A DNA stretch of 35,982 bases from positions 1 through 35,982 of the forward strand of contig JAMFTA010000037.1 in the NCBI GenBank assembly GCA_026225565.1, written 5' to 3'. The notes under the pieces were generated by a model. It worked only from the letters and a program-made list of their open reading frames with translations. It did not search any database and had not been told where the DNA came from. This document shows positions 23,456 to 33,147 of the stretch, piece after piece. The position numbers were made by a program, and so were the translations under genes. Numbering within the stretch: position 1 is the first letter of the stretch; each line of letters opens with the position of its first letter. The stretch is from Caulobacter sp. (GTDB lineage Bacteria > Pseudomonadota > Alphaproteobacteria > Caulobacterales > Caulobacteraceae).

Positions 23456-24069
23456 GCGGCGGCGATCTCCAGCGTCCGCGCGGGCACCGGCAGGGGATCG
23501 TGTACGGCGGCGAGGATCAGTCCGCCGGTCTGCAGATGCGTCGCCATCAGGGCGCCGAAGGCGGCGCGGCGGGCGGCGTCCAGCGGGGCCATCGGCTCGT
23601 CCAGCAGCCACAGGGCGCGCGGAGCGGCGATCAGCCGAGCCAGGGCCAGGCGGCGGCGCTGGCCGGCGGAGAGCTTGCGGATCTCAAGATCCAGCAGGGG
23701 TGCGAGCTCGACCGCGGCGATGGCGTGGGCGATGGCGGCCTCGGTCCCGCCACTCCACCGCGCCCAGAAGAAGAGTTCCTCCCGCGCGGTGCGGTCGCTC
23801 TTCAGCCCGTCGTGGTGGCCAAGCAGGTGCAGGCCGCCCGAGCGCGCCTCGTCGGGCTCCAGCGCCCCGAGCGCGCCGTCGAAACGGATCATCCCGGCCT
23901 CGGGCCGCAGCAAACCCGCCACGGCGCGCAGCAGGCTGGTCTTGCCCGCCCCGTTCGCGCCGACCAGCGCCACGGCCTCGCCGGCGCTGAGGGTGAAGCT
24001 GAGGCCGGTGAACAGGTTGCGCTCGCCACGGGCGAGGGCGAGGTTGTCGACGCTGAGGCGGTGAATCAT
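23452..24069 (-). CDS. ccmA: Heme exporter ATP-binding subunit CcmA
   Basis: The 205-residue ABC ATPase has Walker [15 protein letters not shown] (35-48), the signature [16 protein letters not shown], Walker [13 protein letters not shown] and the switch histidine in [24 protein letters not shown] matches the CcmA-specific Q-loop region (usually LGHxxGLKxxLTxxENL). It powers CcmB in the cytochrome c maturation pathway, which the cytochrome c1 in this window depends on. It diverges from acnA. A minus-strand promoter with TTGACA and ACAATT boxes 17 bp apart lies about 50 bp upstream of the ATG, inside and next to a 22-bp inverted repeat. Confidence 0.93.
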   Translation of the reverse strand: MIHRLSVDNLALARGERNLFTGLSFTLSAGEAVALVGANGAGKTSLLRAVAGLLRPEAGMIRFDGALGALEPDEARSGGLHLLGHHDGLKSDRTAREELFFWARWSGGTEAAIAHAIAAVELAPLLDLEIRKLSAGQRRRLALARLIAAPRALWLLDEPMAPLDAARRAAFGALMATHLQTGGLILAAVHDPLPVPARTLEIAAA

Positions 24070-24117
24070 GCCCCCGACGCCTTGCCGGCCGGACTCGCCC
24101 TTAAGTCCATGGAGGCA

Positions 24118-24146
24118 AATTGTCGGCGATCGGTTGAGGCTGTCAA
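24118..24146 (-). promoter_or_regulatory. Promoter candidate for ccmA-ccmB
   Basis: On the minus strand TTGACA (24146-24141) and ACAATT (24123-24118) are separated by exactly 17 bp, which fits a housekeeping sigma factor. The -35 box lies in the left arm of the inverted repeat. Transcription would start near 24110, giving a leader of about 40 nt before the ccmA ATG. Confidence 0.55.
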
Positions 24147-24210
24147 GGACGGCCCCACAGGGGCCGCCGCGGCGCGGCGCGCTTTGCGCGTCCTTGACAG
24201 CCTCAACCGA
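24130..24210. repeat. Perfect 22-bp inverted repeat with outward TTGACA boxes
   Basis: The arms at 24130-24151 and 24189-24210 are exact reverse complements over 22 bp; the arm core reads TTGACAGCCTCAACCG. The 37-bp centre is very GC-rich and has its own stems: GGCCCC/GGGGCC (24151-24165, sharing one base with the left arm) and CGCGC/GCGCG around TTT (24178-24190). Each arm carries a TTGACA directed outwards, towards ccmA and acnA. Confidence 0.9.
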
Positions 24211-24224
24211 CCTCGCCGTATCGT
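24194..24224 (+). promoter_or_regulatory. Promoter candidate for acnA
   Basis: TTGACA at 24194-24199 lies in the right arm of the inverted repeat. A -10-like CCGTATCGT follows, with GTATCG at 18 bp or TATCGT at 19 bp. The match is weaker than on the ccmA side. Initiation near 24230 would leave a leader of about 210 nt before acnA. Confidence 0.45.
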
Positions 24225-24254
24225 TCCACCATGGGCCTTGGGGGCTATTGGAAC

Positions 24255-24308
24255 TGCGGCGTCAGAACCTACTCCCCGAGAACCACGCCAACTGGTATCG
24301 ACGCCGCA
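24255..24308 (+). promoter_or_regulatory. Stem-loop 1 of the acnA leader
   Basis: TGCGGCGTC (24255-24263) pairs perfectly with GACGCCGCA (24300-24308). The 36-nt interior contains a further ACCA/TGGT stem (24282-24296). It lies soon after the predicted transcription start. Confidence 0.5.
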
Positions 24309-24369
24309 TCGTCCCCGGTTTAAGAGACCCTCGCTCGCGCGGGATGAACGCGGCGCCCAATTGTGGAAA

Positions 24370-24401
24370 GGAACGGCGGACGCTGTGTGTCCGGCCGTTC
24401 C
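24370..24401 (+). promoter_or_regulatory. Stem-loop 2 of the acnA leader
   Basis: GGAACGG (24370-24376)/CCGTTCC (24395-24401) and GGAC (24378-24381)/GTCC (24389-24392) form an 11-bp interrupted stem with a 7-nt loop. It ends about 20 nt before the Shine-Dalgarno sequence. No T tract follows, so it is not a terminator. Confidence 0.55.
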
Positions 24402-24426
24402 GCGCGCGGTCCCGCCCGCGAGAAGG

Positions 24427-24438
24427 AGAACCGGTTCT
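24427..24438. promoter_or_regulatory. 12-bp palindrome at the acnA start codon
   Basis: AGAACCGGTTCT is a perfect palindrome that overlaps the last bases of the Shine-Dalgarno AGAAGGAG and directly abuts the ATG at 24439. In RNA it could form only a very tight or an intermolecular duplex, so a protein-binding role on DNA or chance is possible. Confidence 0.35.
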
Positions 24439-27162
<2,724 letters not shown>

Positions 27163-27214
27163 GCTTCACGAACAGGTGAGGGGCGAAAGCGGCCGGTATG
27201 CCTAAAGTGCGCGG

Positions 27215-27958
27215 ATGACGACGAATTTGCAGTCCCATCTGCGCGCAGCGGCTGCGATCTGTTGCGCCCTGTCGCCCCTGTTAGGCGGCACGGCGCAAGC
27301 GCGGGCTCTTCGTCACGTCCATCATGGGGCGGGCGGGCCCGTCCTGGTGGAGCTCTATACGGCTCAAGGCTGCAATACATGTCCTGAGGCCAATGGGGTC
27401 ATGAACGACCTCTCCACCAAGACCGTCCTTCCGTTGACCTTTTCGGTGGATTACTGGGACTATCTCGGCTGGGCGGACACCCTTGCCAAACCAGAGTTCG
27501 CCGCCCGCCAGCGCGCCTATGTTCAGCGGCTGAAGGTTCGCGAGATCTACACCCCTGAAATTGTCGTCAGCGGCGAAGCCGAGGGACCAGCCCTGGAACG
27601 TAAGACGATCGACGGTCTGGTTTCCAAGGCCGAGGCTGAGCGTGCACATCATCTTCGTCTGCGATTTTTTCGCCACGGATCCCGGGTGAAGGTGAGCGGC
27701 TCCGCCGATGGCCGGCACGGCGAGGTGTGGCTGATCCGCTATAGCGCCAGTCCCCAGGTGGTGAAGGTCAAGTCTGGGGAAAACAGGGGGCAAACCGTCA
27801 CCATCCGCAATGCCGTGCGTGAACTGAAGCGGCTCGGTCCCTGGCGCGGAACATCCAAGACCTATGGGGTTAATCCCCCCGAGCAGGACGGTCTGAAGAC
27901 CCTGGTGATCGTTCAGGGGGCCAGGGGCGGCCCCATCCTGGCGATGGCGGCCGGCTAG
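27215..27958 (+). CDS. DUF1223 thioredoxin-like exported protein
   Basis: The 247-residue protein begins with a signal peptide (AAAAICCALSPLLGGTAQA) and continues with the DUF1223 core: VLVELYTAQGCNTCPEANGV with a CxxC at C53-C56, SVDYWDYLGWADTLA, RQRAYV, and YTPEIVVSG. The fold is thioredoxin-like and the CNTC pair is in the active-site position, so a periplasmic redox role is plausible, but no member is well characterised. It starts 52 bp after acnA on the same strand and may share its transcript. It converges with the acetyl-CoA hydrolase gene across 24 bp. Confidence 0.9.
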   Translation: MTTNLQSHLRAAAAICCALSPLLGGTAQARALRHVHHGAGGPVLVELYTAQGCNTCPEANGVMNDLSTKTVLPLTFSVDYWDYLGWADTLAKPEFAARQRAYVQRLKVREIYTPEIVVSGEAEGPALERKTIDGLVSKAEAERAHHLRLRFFRHGSRVKVSGSADGRHGEVWLIRYSASPQVVKVKSGENRGQTVTIRNAVRELKRLGPWRGTSKTYGVNPPEQDGLKTLVIVQGARGGPILAMAAG

Positions 27959-27982
27959 TGAGCTGCGGCCGGGGCGGGTCGA

Positions 27983-29827
27983 TCAGGCCAGGGAGCCTTT
28001 GAGCAAGGCCGCATAAAGCCGGTCCTTGAGGCTCTTGGGATGCAACAGCCCCATGCGCGTCAGAGCGGCGTCGGTGTTCGCCGTCGTTTTAGCGCGGAGC
28101 CCCTTGCACAATAGCCTCGCCAGGGCTCGGGGATCGGGCTGGGCGGCCTGTAGCGCGCCAAGAGCGGGCGTCAGCCTCTGCTCCACCGCGTCGAAATCCG
28201 TGCCGAGGGGAAAGATCGGCAGCAAGCCCGCGCCCCGCGCCGGCGTCAACGCCCGCTCAGTTCGCGCGGGCGTGTTGTCGCGGTGCGCGTCGGGGATTTG
28301 GTATTGCGCCTCGATCTTCCTGGCCGCCTTGGCCGCTTTCAGCAGACCCGGCTGAAACCGGCTGTCGGCGATGGCCAGCATGGCGGCGATGGTGTCGCGA
28401 TCGTTGCGCCCCCTGAGGTCCGCGGCGCCATATTCAGTGACGATCACGTCCTTCAGGTGCCTGGGAATGGTTGCGTGGCCATAGCGCCAAAGAATGTTGG
28501 ACCTGAGCTTGCCGTTCGAGCTGCGGGTCGCATTGATCGTGATGATCGAGCGGGCGTCCTCCAGCGCGAAGGCCTGATCGACAAAGTTGAACTGCCCGCC
28601 GACGCCGGAAACGACCCGGCCATCCTCCAGCCCGTCCGAGACCACTGCGCCCATCAAGGTCGCCATCATGCCGGTATTGATGAAACGACCGCCGCAGCGC
28701 GCCGCGCGCTTTTTCTCCTCGTCCCCATAGAGCTGATTGGTGAACGAGATGGCGGTCATCTGCAGCTTTTCCAGCTCGGCCGCAGGCATTTCGCGCAAGG
28801 CTTGGTAAAAACTTTTGGGGCCAAGGAAGAAGCCGCCGTGAAGAACGGCGCCGTCCACCTCCCGCTTTAAAACCCCTGCGCGATAGAGGTGCAGGAACCC
28901 CTCCACGAACATTTCGGTCGCTGCGTAAAGGCCGATCTGGAAGGGGTTTAGTTCCAGGGGTTTGGAGGATTCGGGCGTCAGCCGCGTCACCGTCTCTTGG
29001 AACATCCCGTTGTCGCGCTGGCGCAGCATCAAGGCCTGGACCACCGCATTGGACACCGATCCAATGCCGAGCTGCAAGGTCCCGCCATCGGGTATCAAAG
29101 ACGCGGCATGGAACCCCTGAGCGTAGTGTTGATCGCCGATAGGCTCATTGGGCGGAGCGAATAGATCGAATTCGGTGGCGGGACCGTCAAGCACGAGATC
29201 CATGGCCTCGGCCGGCAGGTCTCCTTGCCCCGGCATGAAGGGCAACTGCGAATTGACCTGTGCGACCATCAGAAATTCCGCGCGACCTTCGAGGCGGGCC
29301 TTCAGTAGATCGAGGGTGATGTCGGTGTTGGAGGAAAGGCTGTAGCGGGTTTCGCCGAGAGCCTCCCGCTTGGCGACGAGCTGGCCGACCACATTGGGGC
29401 GCATAGCCAGGATGTAGCGCAGCGCATGGGTATAGTTGGCGGCGATATAGTGCTGCTGGGTCAGGGGCACGTTCAGCGACGCCCCCGCCTGCAAGAAGAA
29501 CTCCTCCACCTTGATATTCGCCGGAAGGACGCCGTTGCGGAGCGGCTCGACATAGGCGAGGCCGGGATAGTCGCCAAACAGCCGCTCGATCACGGGCTCC
29601 AGAAATCTTCGTTCCAGATCTGAGCCGTAGCGCGGCTTTTCCAGCGAGAGGGCGGTGAAAATATGCAGTTTCACCGATGGGTCCCTCGCCGCGCGGGCGA
29701 AGAGGGCGTTGACCACATGGACCGCCTTGCCCAGGCCCAGCGGCAAGGCCATCACAATCCGATCGCCCACATGCCCGATGATCGCATCTGCAAGGGCTTC
29801 GGGATCGGCAAAAGGCGCTAGGGTCAT
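27983..29827 (-). CDS. Acetyl-CoA hydrolase/CoA-transferase family protein
   Basis: The 614-residue protein has the CoA-transferase class I-like two-domain plan. The C-terminal AcetylCoA_hyd_C domain contains VVSGVGGQFNFVDQA, the repeated ITINATRSSNGKLRSN element and VIVTEYGAADLRG. The probable catalytic Glu, which forms the glutamyl-CoA intermediate, is E305 in GLYAATEMFVEGFLHLYRAG, and GGTLQLGIGSVSNAVVQAL precedes it. The length exceeds that of the compact succinyl-CoA:acetate transferases (about 500 residues): there are inserts before the Glu and an about 100-residue helical C-terminal tail. Whether it hydrolyses acyl-CoA or transfers CoA to another acid cannot be told. It is downstream of the histidine kinase on the same strand across a 129-bp gap. 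Confidence 0.88.
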   Translation of the reverse strand: MTLAPFADPEALADAIIGHVGDRIVMALPLGLGKAVHVVNALFARAARDPSVKLHIFTALSLEKPRYGSDLERRFLEPVIERLFGDYPGLAYVEPLRNGVLPANIKVEEFFLQAGASLNVPLTQQHYIAANYTHALRYILAMRPNVVGQLVAKREALGETRYSLSSNTDITLDLLKARLEGRAEFLMVAQVNSQLPFMPGQGDLPAEAMDLVLDGPATEFDLFAPPNEPIGDQHYAQGFHAASLIPDGGTLQLGIGSVSNAVVQALMLRQRDNGMFQETVTRLTPESSKPLELNPFQIGLYAATEMFVEGFLHLYRAGVLKREVDGAVLHGGFFLGPKSFYQALREMPAAELEKLQMTAISFTNQLYGDEEKKRAARCGGRFINTGMMATLMGAVVSDGLEDGRVVSGVGGQFNFVDQAFALEDARSIITINATRSSNGKLRSNILWRYGHATIPRHLKDVIVTEYGAADLRGRNDRDTIAAMLAIADSRFQPGLLKAAKAARKIEAQYQIPDAHRDNTPARTERALTPARGAGLLPIFPLGTDFDAVEQRLTPALGALQAAQPDPRALARLLCKGLRAKTTANTDAALTRMGLLHPKSLKDRLYAALLKGSLA

Positions 29828-29956
29828 GGGCCCACCGTTCTAAGGCGAAGGCGCCCGCACGAAAAGTGGCGGCCTCCTACCTCATTACCGGAGCCCGATG
29901 ACGGTCATGATCGCCAGCGTAGCTGAGCCCAGCCGTCGGCGCCGGCTCACGTCGGT

Positions 29957-31885
29957 TCAGGCGGCGGCGGAGGCTCCGTTGTCGTCCACCAGCTTGGCGA
30001 TCTGCGCGATAATGGCGGCGGGCGAAAGGGGCTTTGAGACCGCTCCGTTCATCCCGGCCCGATGGTATTCGCCCAGCTGGTGAGCCATGACATTCGCCGT
30101 CATGGCGATGATGGGAACCCGCCCTGCGGGCGCCTCCAGGCCGCGTATCGCCTTGGCGGCCGTCACCCCGTCCATCACGGGCATCTGTACGTCCATGAAA
30201 ACCAGATCGAAGGCCATGCATTTGACCGCAGCGACGCCGAGGGCGCCGTTTTCCGCCGTCTCCACCGCCGCGCCGAGGTTCTCCAGCATCTTGGTGGCGA
30301 TCAGCCGGTTGGTGGCGTTGTCTTCCACCACCAAGATCTTGAGCCCCTCCAGCCAGTCGCCGGCTTCGCCTTCGATCGGCGCCGGAGCCGCGATCTGAGC
30401 TCCCGGCAGATCCACCCAGAAGATCGAGCCTTGCCCTTCGACGCTGTGAACGCCCACCTCCCCGCCCATCAGTTCTACTAGGGTGCGGGTGATGGCGAGG
30501 CCCAATCCCGTGCCGCCGAATCGACGGGTGGTGGTGGCGTCCGCCTGATGGAAGCGGGTGAAGAGGGCGCCCTGGGTCTCCGCAGATATGCCGATGCCCG
30601 TATCGCGGATCTCAAGGCGCAGCCGCCGCTCGTCGCCCCGCCCCAAGGTTTTCAGGCCAACGGTCACACCTCCATCGGAGGTGAATTTCACCGCGTTTCC
30701 AATCAGGTTGAACAGAATTTGCCGCAGCCTCACCGGGTCGGTTCTGACCCAGCCCACGCACGGCTCAATCTCGGTGTCCAGGTTAAGACCTTTGGCCTCG
30801 ATCTGAGGTCGAAGGATGTTGGTCACGCCGTTTATGACTTCGCCAATATCGGCCGGCTCAGCCTGGAGCTCCAAGTGTCCAGCCTCGATCTTGGAGAAAT
30901 CCAGCACATCGTTCAAAAGTTCGGCCAACATCGAACCGCAGTTGACCGCTTCGGCGAGCAGCCCGCGCCCCTCGGTGGAAAGACCTTCCGTTTTCAGGAG
31001 ATGCAGGACACCGAGGACGCCGTTGAGGGGCGTTCGAATTTCATGGCTCATGTTGGCGAGAAACTGTGACTTGCTCTCCGCCGCCTCTTTGGCCGCCTTC
31101 TCGCCTTGAATGGCTATGTCTAAAGCGTTCGCCAGCTCGGTGATGTCTTGGGTGAGCCCCATGACTTCCCACTTGCCGTTTTCGCTTTGACGCGAACCGC
31201 GCATGGACACCTTATAGTGGGTCCAGCCTTTTTCGGTGAGATGGTGGCGGTATTCTATCAACCGCGGCTCTCCATCCTGCATGACGCCGGATAACGCAGC
31301 CCACAACGCATTGGCGTCTTCGGGATGCACCTCAGTCGCCATCTCATCTGTTTTGAGCACCCGGTGTCCAGCGCCGCCGTCGACGGAGCGCTCCGTCAAA
31401 TGTTCGTCGATGAGATAGACGTTCCGTTCCGGATCGAACCTCCAGACGATGACGCCTGCGACCTCTCTTAGAAGTTCGGCGGTGTGCCGCGCCTGCTCGT
31501 CTTCCGCCTGCCGACGGCGCTCCGCGGTGACGTCGCGCAGGGCGGCCATCACCAAGTCCTTGTTCAGCCGTATGCGCCCCGACACCCAAAGCCAACGCCC
31601 GGCCTTCGTGCGAACGCGAACATCGGTTTCGGCGAAACCGTAGGTCTCGATCTGCTTGGCGGCCGTGGTGAGAGTGAGAGGGTTATCGGAGTGGCTGAAA
31701 ACGTTGATGTTTTTACCAACGGTTTCCTCTGCCGTCCAGCCGGTCAGGGTGGTCCATGCGGGATTCACCCGCTCCACCACGCGTTCACGCAGCACGAGGA
31801 ACACGTCTAGCCCATTTTCGAAAAACCAGCCGGCCATATCGAAGGCGGCCGATTCAGTGGGCCCCTCCGCGATATCCTTCGACAT
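29957..31885 (-). CDS. Cytosolic PAS-PAS hybrid histidine kinase with receiver domain
   Basis: The 642-residue protein has no membrane segment. Two PAS-like sensor regions lie at about 17-125 (NPAWTTLTGWTAEETVGKNI) and 140-255 (ending WEVMGLTQDITE). The HisKA domain carries H281 in MSHEIRTPLNG. The ATPase domain has N397 in NLIGNAVKF, DTGIGIS and GGTGLGLAI. The C-terminal receiver has the acidic pocket VVEDN, phosphoacceptor D565 in VFMDVQMPVMDG, and AMTAN and SKPL with the conserved Thr and Lys. No heme- or flavin-binding residue can be assigned to the PAS domains. No response regulator or phosphotransfer gene is next to it, so it is an orphan. The frame is open 100 codons further, but the ATG at 31885 follows a GGCGGGGA sequence and removes non-conserved residues. 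Confidence 0.93.
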   Translation of the reverse strand: MSKDIAEGPTESAAFDMAGWFFENGLDVFLVLRERVVERVNPAWTTLTGWTAEETVGKNINVFSHSDNPLTLTTAAKQIETYGFAETDVRVRTKAGRWLWVSGRIRLNKDLVMAALRDVTAERRRQAEDEQARHTAELLREVAGVIVWRFDPERNVYLIDEHLTERSVDGGAGHRVLKTDEMATEVHPEDANALWAALSGVMQDGEPRLIEYRHHLTEKGWTHYKVSMRGSRQSENGKWEVMGLTQDITELANALDIAIQGEKAAKEAAESKSQFLANMSHEIRTPLNGVLGVLHLLKTEGLSTEGRGLLAEAVNCGSMLAELLNDVLDFSKIEAGHLELQAEPADIGEVINGVTNILRPQIEAKGLNLDTEIEPCVGWVRTDPVRLRQILFNLIGNAVKFTSDGGVTVGLKTLGRGDERRLRLEIRDTGIGISAETQGALFTRFHQADATTTRRFGGTGLGLAITRTLVELMGGEVGVHSVEGQGSIFWVDLPGAQIAAPAPIEGEAGDWLEGLKILVVEDNATNRLIATKMLENLGAAVETAENGALGVAAVKCMAFDLVFMDVQMPVMDGVTAAKAIRGLEAPAGRVPIIAMTANVMAHQLGEYHRAGMNGAVSKPLSPAAIIAQIAKLVDDNGASAAA

Positions 31886-32188
31886 GCCCGATCCCCGCCT
31901 TTTTCTCCTGCATACACCCGTCATGGTAAAGGCAAGGTTTATGCAGCCTGAGGTTGGGCGACATAACGCCTCATCCCAGAAAGCGTTCGTTCTCCCCGTC
32001 GCGGTCCATTCTCGTGAGAGGATGACCCGTGGCGTGAGGCGCCTGGCGTGCGCAGTCCCCCGGCGGCGCCAGCAAGGCGCTGTGGCTTTCACGCCACAAC
32101 ATAGGGGCGGCCTCGTGTCTCGAGCCTCTGTGCTCTTGCCGCGGATCGTCCGCCGCGGCGCGGGGGTCATGGCTGAACGAGCCAAGAC
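31886..32188. other. Divergent intergenic region between the histidine kinase and rsfS
   Basis: This 303-bp region contains the promoters of both flanking units, but no clear -35/-10 pair could be chosen. A perfect 6-bp hairpin TGTGGC (32081-32086)/GCCACA (32093-32098) with loop TTTCAC is the clearest structure. Open frames cross it on both strands, yet their proteins are Arg-rich and resemble no family, so they look like chance GC-rich frames. Confidence 0.5.
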
Positions 32189-32653
32189 GTGGTAGTTTGG
32201 CTTTCATCCAGCTTGGAAGGATCGACCCTGTCTACCGACGTTCCCCCGAAGACCCGTAGAACGGCCGCCAAATCTGTGCCCAAACCGGTCATCGAGGACG
32301 CGGCGGAAAAGATCACGGCCATGGTGCTCGCCCGCCTCGACGAGGATAAGGCGGAGGACGTGGTGGTGATCGACCTGCAGGACAAATCTCCCATCGCCGA
32401 CAGCATCATCGTCGCCACCGGCCGCTCGGCGCGTCACGTCTCGGCCCTGGCCGACCACCTGCTGCGCACCCTGAAAGAGGGCGGCTTCGGCAAGGCCAAG
32501 ATCGAGGGCCTGCCCCAGGCCGACTGGGTCTTGATCGACGTGGGAGACGTGATCATCCATCTCTTCCGCCCCGAAGTGCGCGCCTTCTATCAGATCGAGA
32601 AGATCTGGTCCTTGGACGCGCCCCACCGCACCCCCCAGCAGATCAACGTCTGA
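32189..32653 (+). CDS. rsfS: Ribosomal silencing factor RsfS
   Basis: The product (about 141-154 residues) is a RsfS/DUF143 protein: VVIDLQDKSPIADSIIVATG, SARHVSALADHLLRTLKEGG, ADWVLIDVGDVIIHLFRPEV and RAFYQIEKIWS. RsfS binds L14 on the 50S subunit and blocks subunit joining in stationary phase or starvation. The start is uncertain. The GTG at 32189 and a TTG at 32213 have no Shine-Dalgarno, whereas GGAAGGA (32215-32221) lies 6 nt before a CTG at 32228, which would give MSTDVPPKT. The longest frame is shown, with CTG at 32228 the better-supported alternative. rlmH, envC and ctpA follow on the same strand. Confidence 0.93.
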   Translation: MVVWLSSSLEGSTLSTDVPPKTRRTAAKSVPKPVIEDAAEKITAMVLARLDEDKAEDVVVIDLQDKSPIADSIIVATGRSARHVSALADHLLRTLKEGGFGKAKIEGLPQADWVLIDVGDVIIHLFRPEVRAFYQIEKIWSLDAPHRTPQQINV

Positions 32654-32679
32654 TCCGCGGCGCTTAAGGCGGCGCGCGG

Positions 32680-33147
32680 GTGAAGATCACCATACTGGCG
32701 GTGGGGCGGCTGGGCCGAGGCGCCGAAGCGATGCTGGCCAAGGACTACGCCGAGCGGGCCAGCGCCGCTGGCCGGGCCCTCGGGCTGGGGCCCGTCGATA
32801 TCCTTGAGGTCGAAGCCAAAAAACCCGGCAAGGAGAGCGAAGCCGACGCGATCCTCGCCGCCCTGCCCGAGGGGGCCTATCTGATCGCCTGTGACGAGCA
32901 TGGCGCCGCCCATCCCTCCCGCGCCTTCGCCGACCGCATCGCCAAGCTGCGCGACGGGGGCGAGCGGCGGCTGACGATCGTCATCGGCGGCGCCGACGGC
33001 CTGGCGCCGCGCCTGCTCGACCTCGCCCGCGAGCGCCTGGCCTTTGGCGTGCAAACCTGGCCCCACGCCTTGGTGCGGACCATGTTGGCTGAGCAGGTGT
33101 ATCGCGCCGTCACCATCCTCGGCGGCTCGCCCTACCACCGGGATTAG
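32680..33147 (+). CDS. rlmH: 23S rRNA (pseudouridine(1915)-N3)-methyltransferase
   Basis: The 155-residue SPOUT enzyme methylates pseudouridine 1915 of 23S rRNA in the intact 70S ribosome. The SAM-binding trefoil knot contains LTIVIGGADGL (about 98-108) and the C-terminal signature WPHALVRTMLAEQVYRAVTI then GGSPYHRD at the very end. It starts with GTG at 32680, giving the MKITILAVGRLG family N-terminus, 26 bp after rsfS. The stop codon is followed directly by the envC ATG (TAGATG). The rsfS-rlmH pair is conserved over many bacteria and both act on the ribosome. Confidence 0.96.
   Translation: MKITILAVGRLGRGAEAMLAKDYAERASAAGRALGLGPVDILEVEAKKPGKESEADAILAALPEGAYLIACDEHGAAHPSRAFADRIAKLRDGGERRLTIVIGGADGLAPRLLDLARERLAFGVQTWPHALVRTMLAEQVYRAVTILGGSPYHRD

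Larger units (their letters stand above)
24070..24438. other. ccmA/acnA divergent intergenic region with structured acnA leader
   Basis: This 369-bp region has three parts. The first (24118-24224) carries the two outward promoters in an inverted repeat. The second (about 24230-24420) would be the acnA 5' leader, with two strong stems at 24255-24308 and 24370-24401. The third has the acnA Shine-Dalgarno AGAAGGAG (24421-24428) running into a 12-bp palindrome next to the start codon. I see no convincing small protein in it, although the acnA frame itself is open across the whole region. Confidence 0.65.

Noticed and set aside
24130-24210. The ccmA/acnA inverted repeat as an intrinsic terminator
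   Set aside because: It lies upstream of two divergent genes, has no T tract on either side and carries promoter boxes in its arms.
23500-24438. A 313-codon upstream extension of the acnA frame
   Set aside because: Most of it is antisense to ccmA and the rest is the leader. The family N-terminus and the Shine-Dalgarno both fix the start at 24439.
31886-32188. A tRNA or small-protein gene upstream of rsfS
   Set aside because: No cloverleaf can be drawn and the frames crossing it are Arg-rich without family features.
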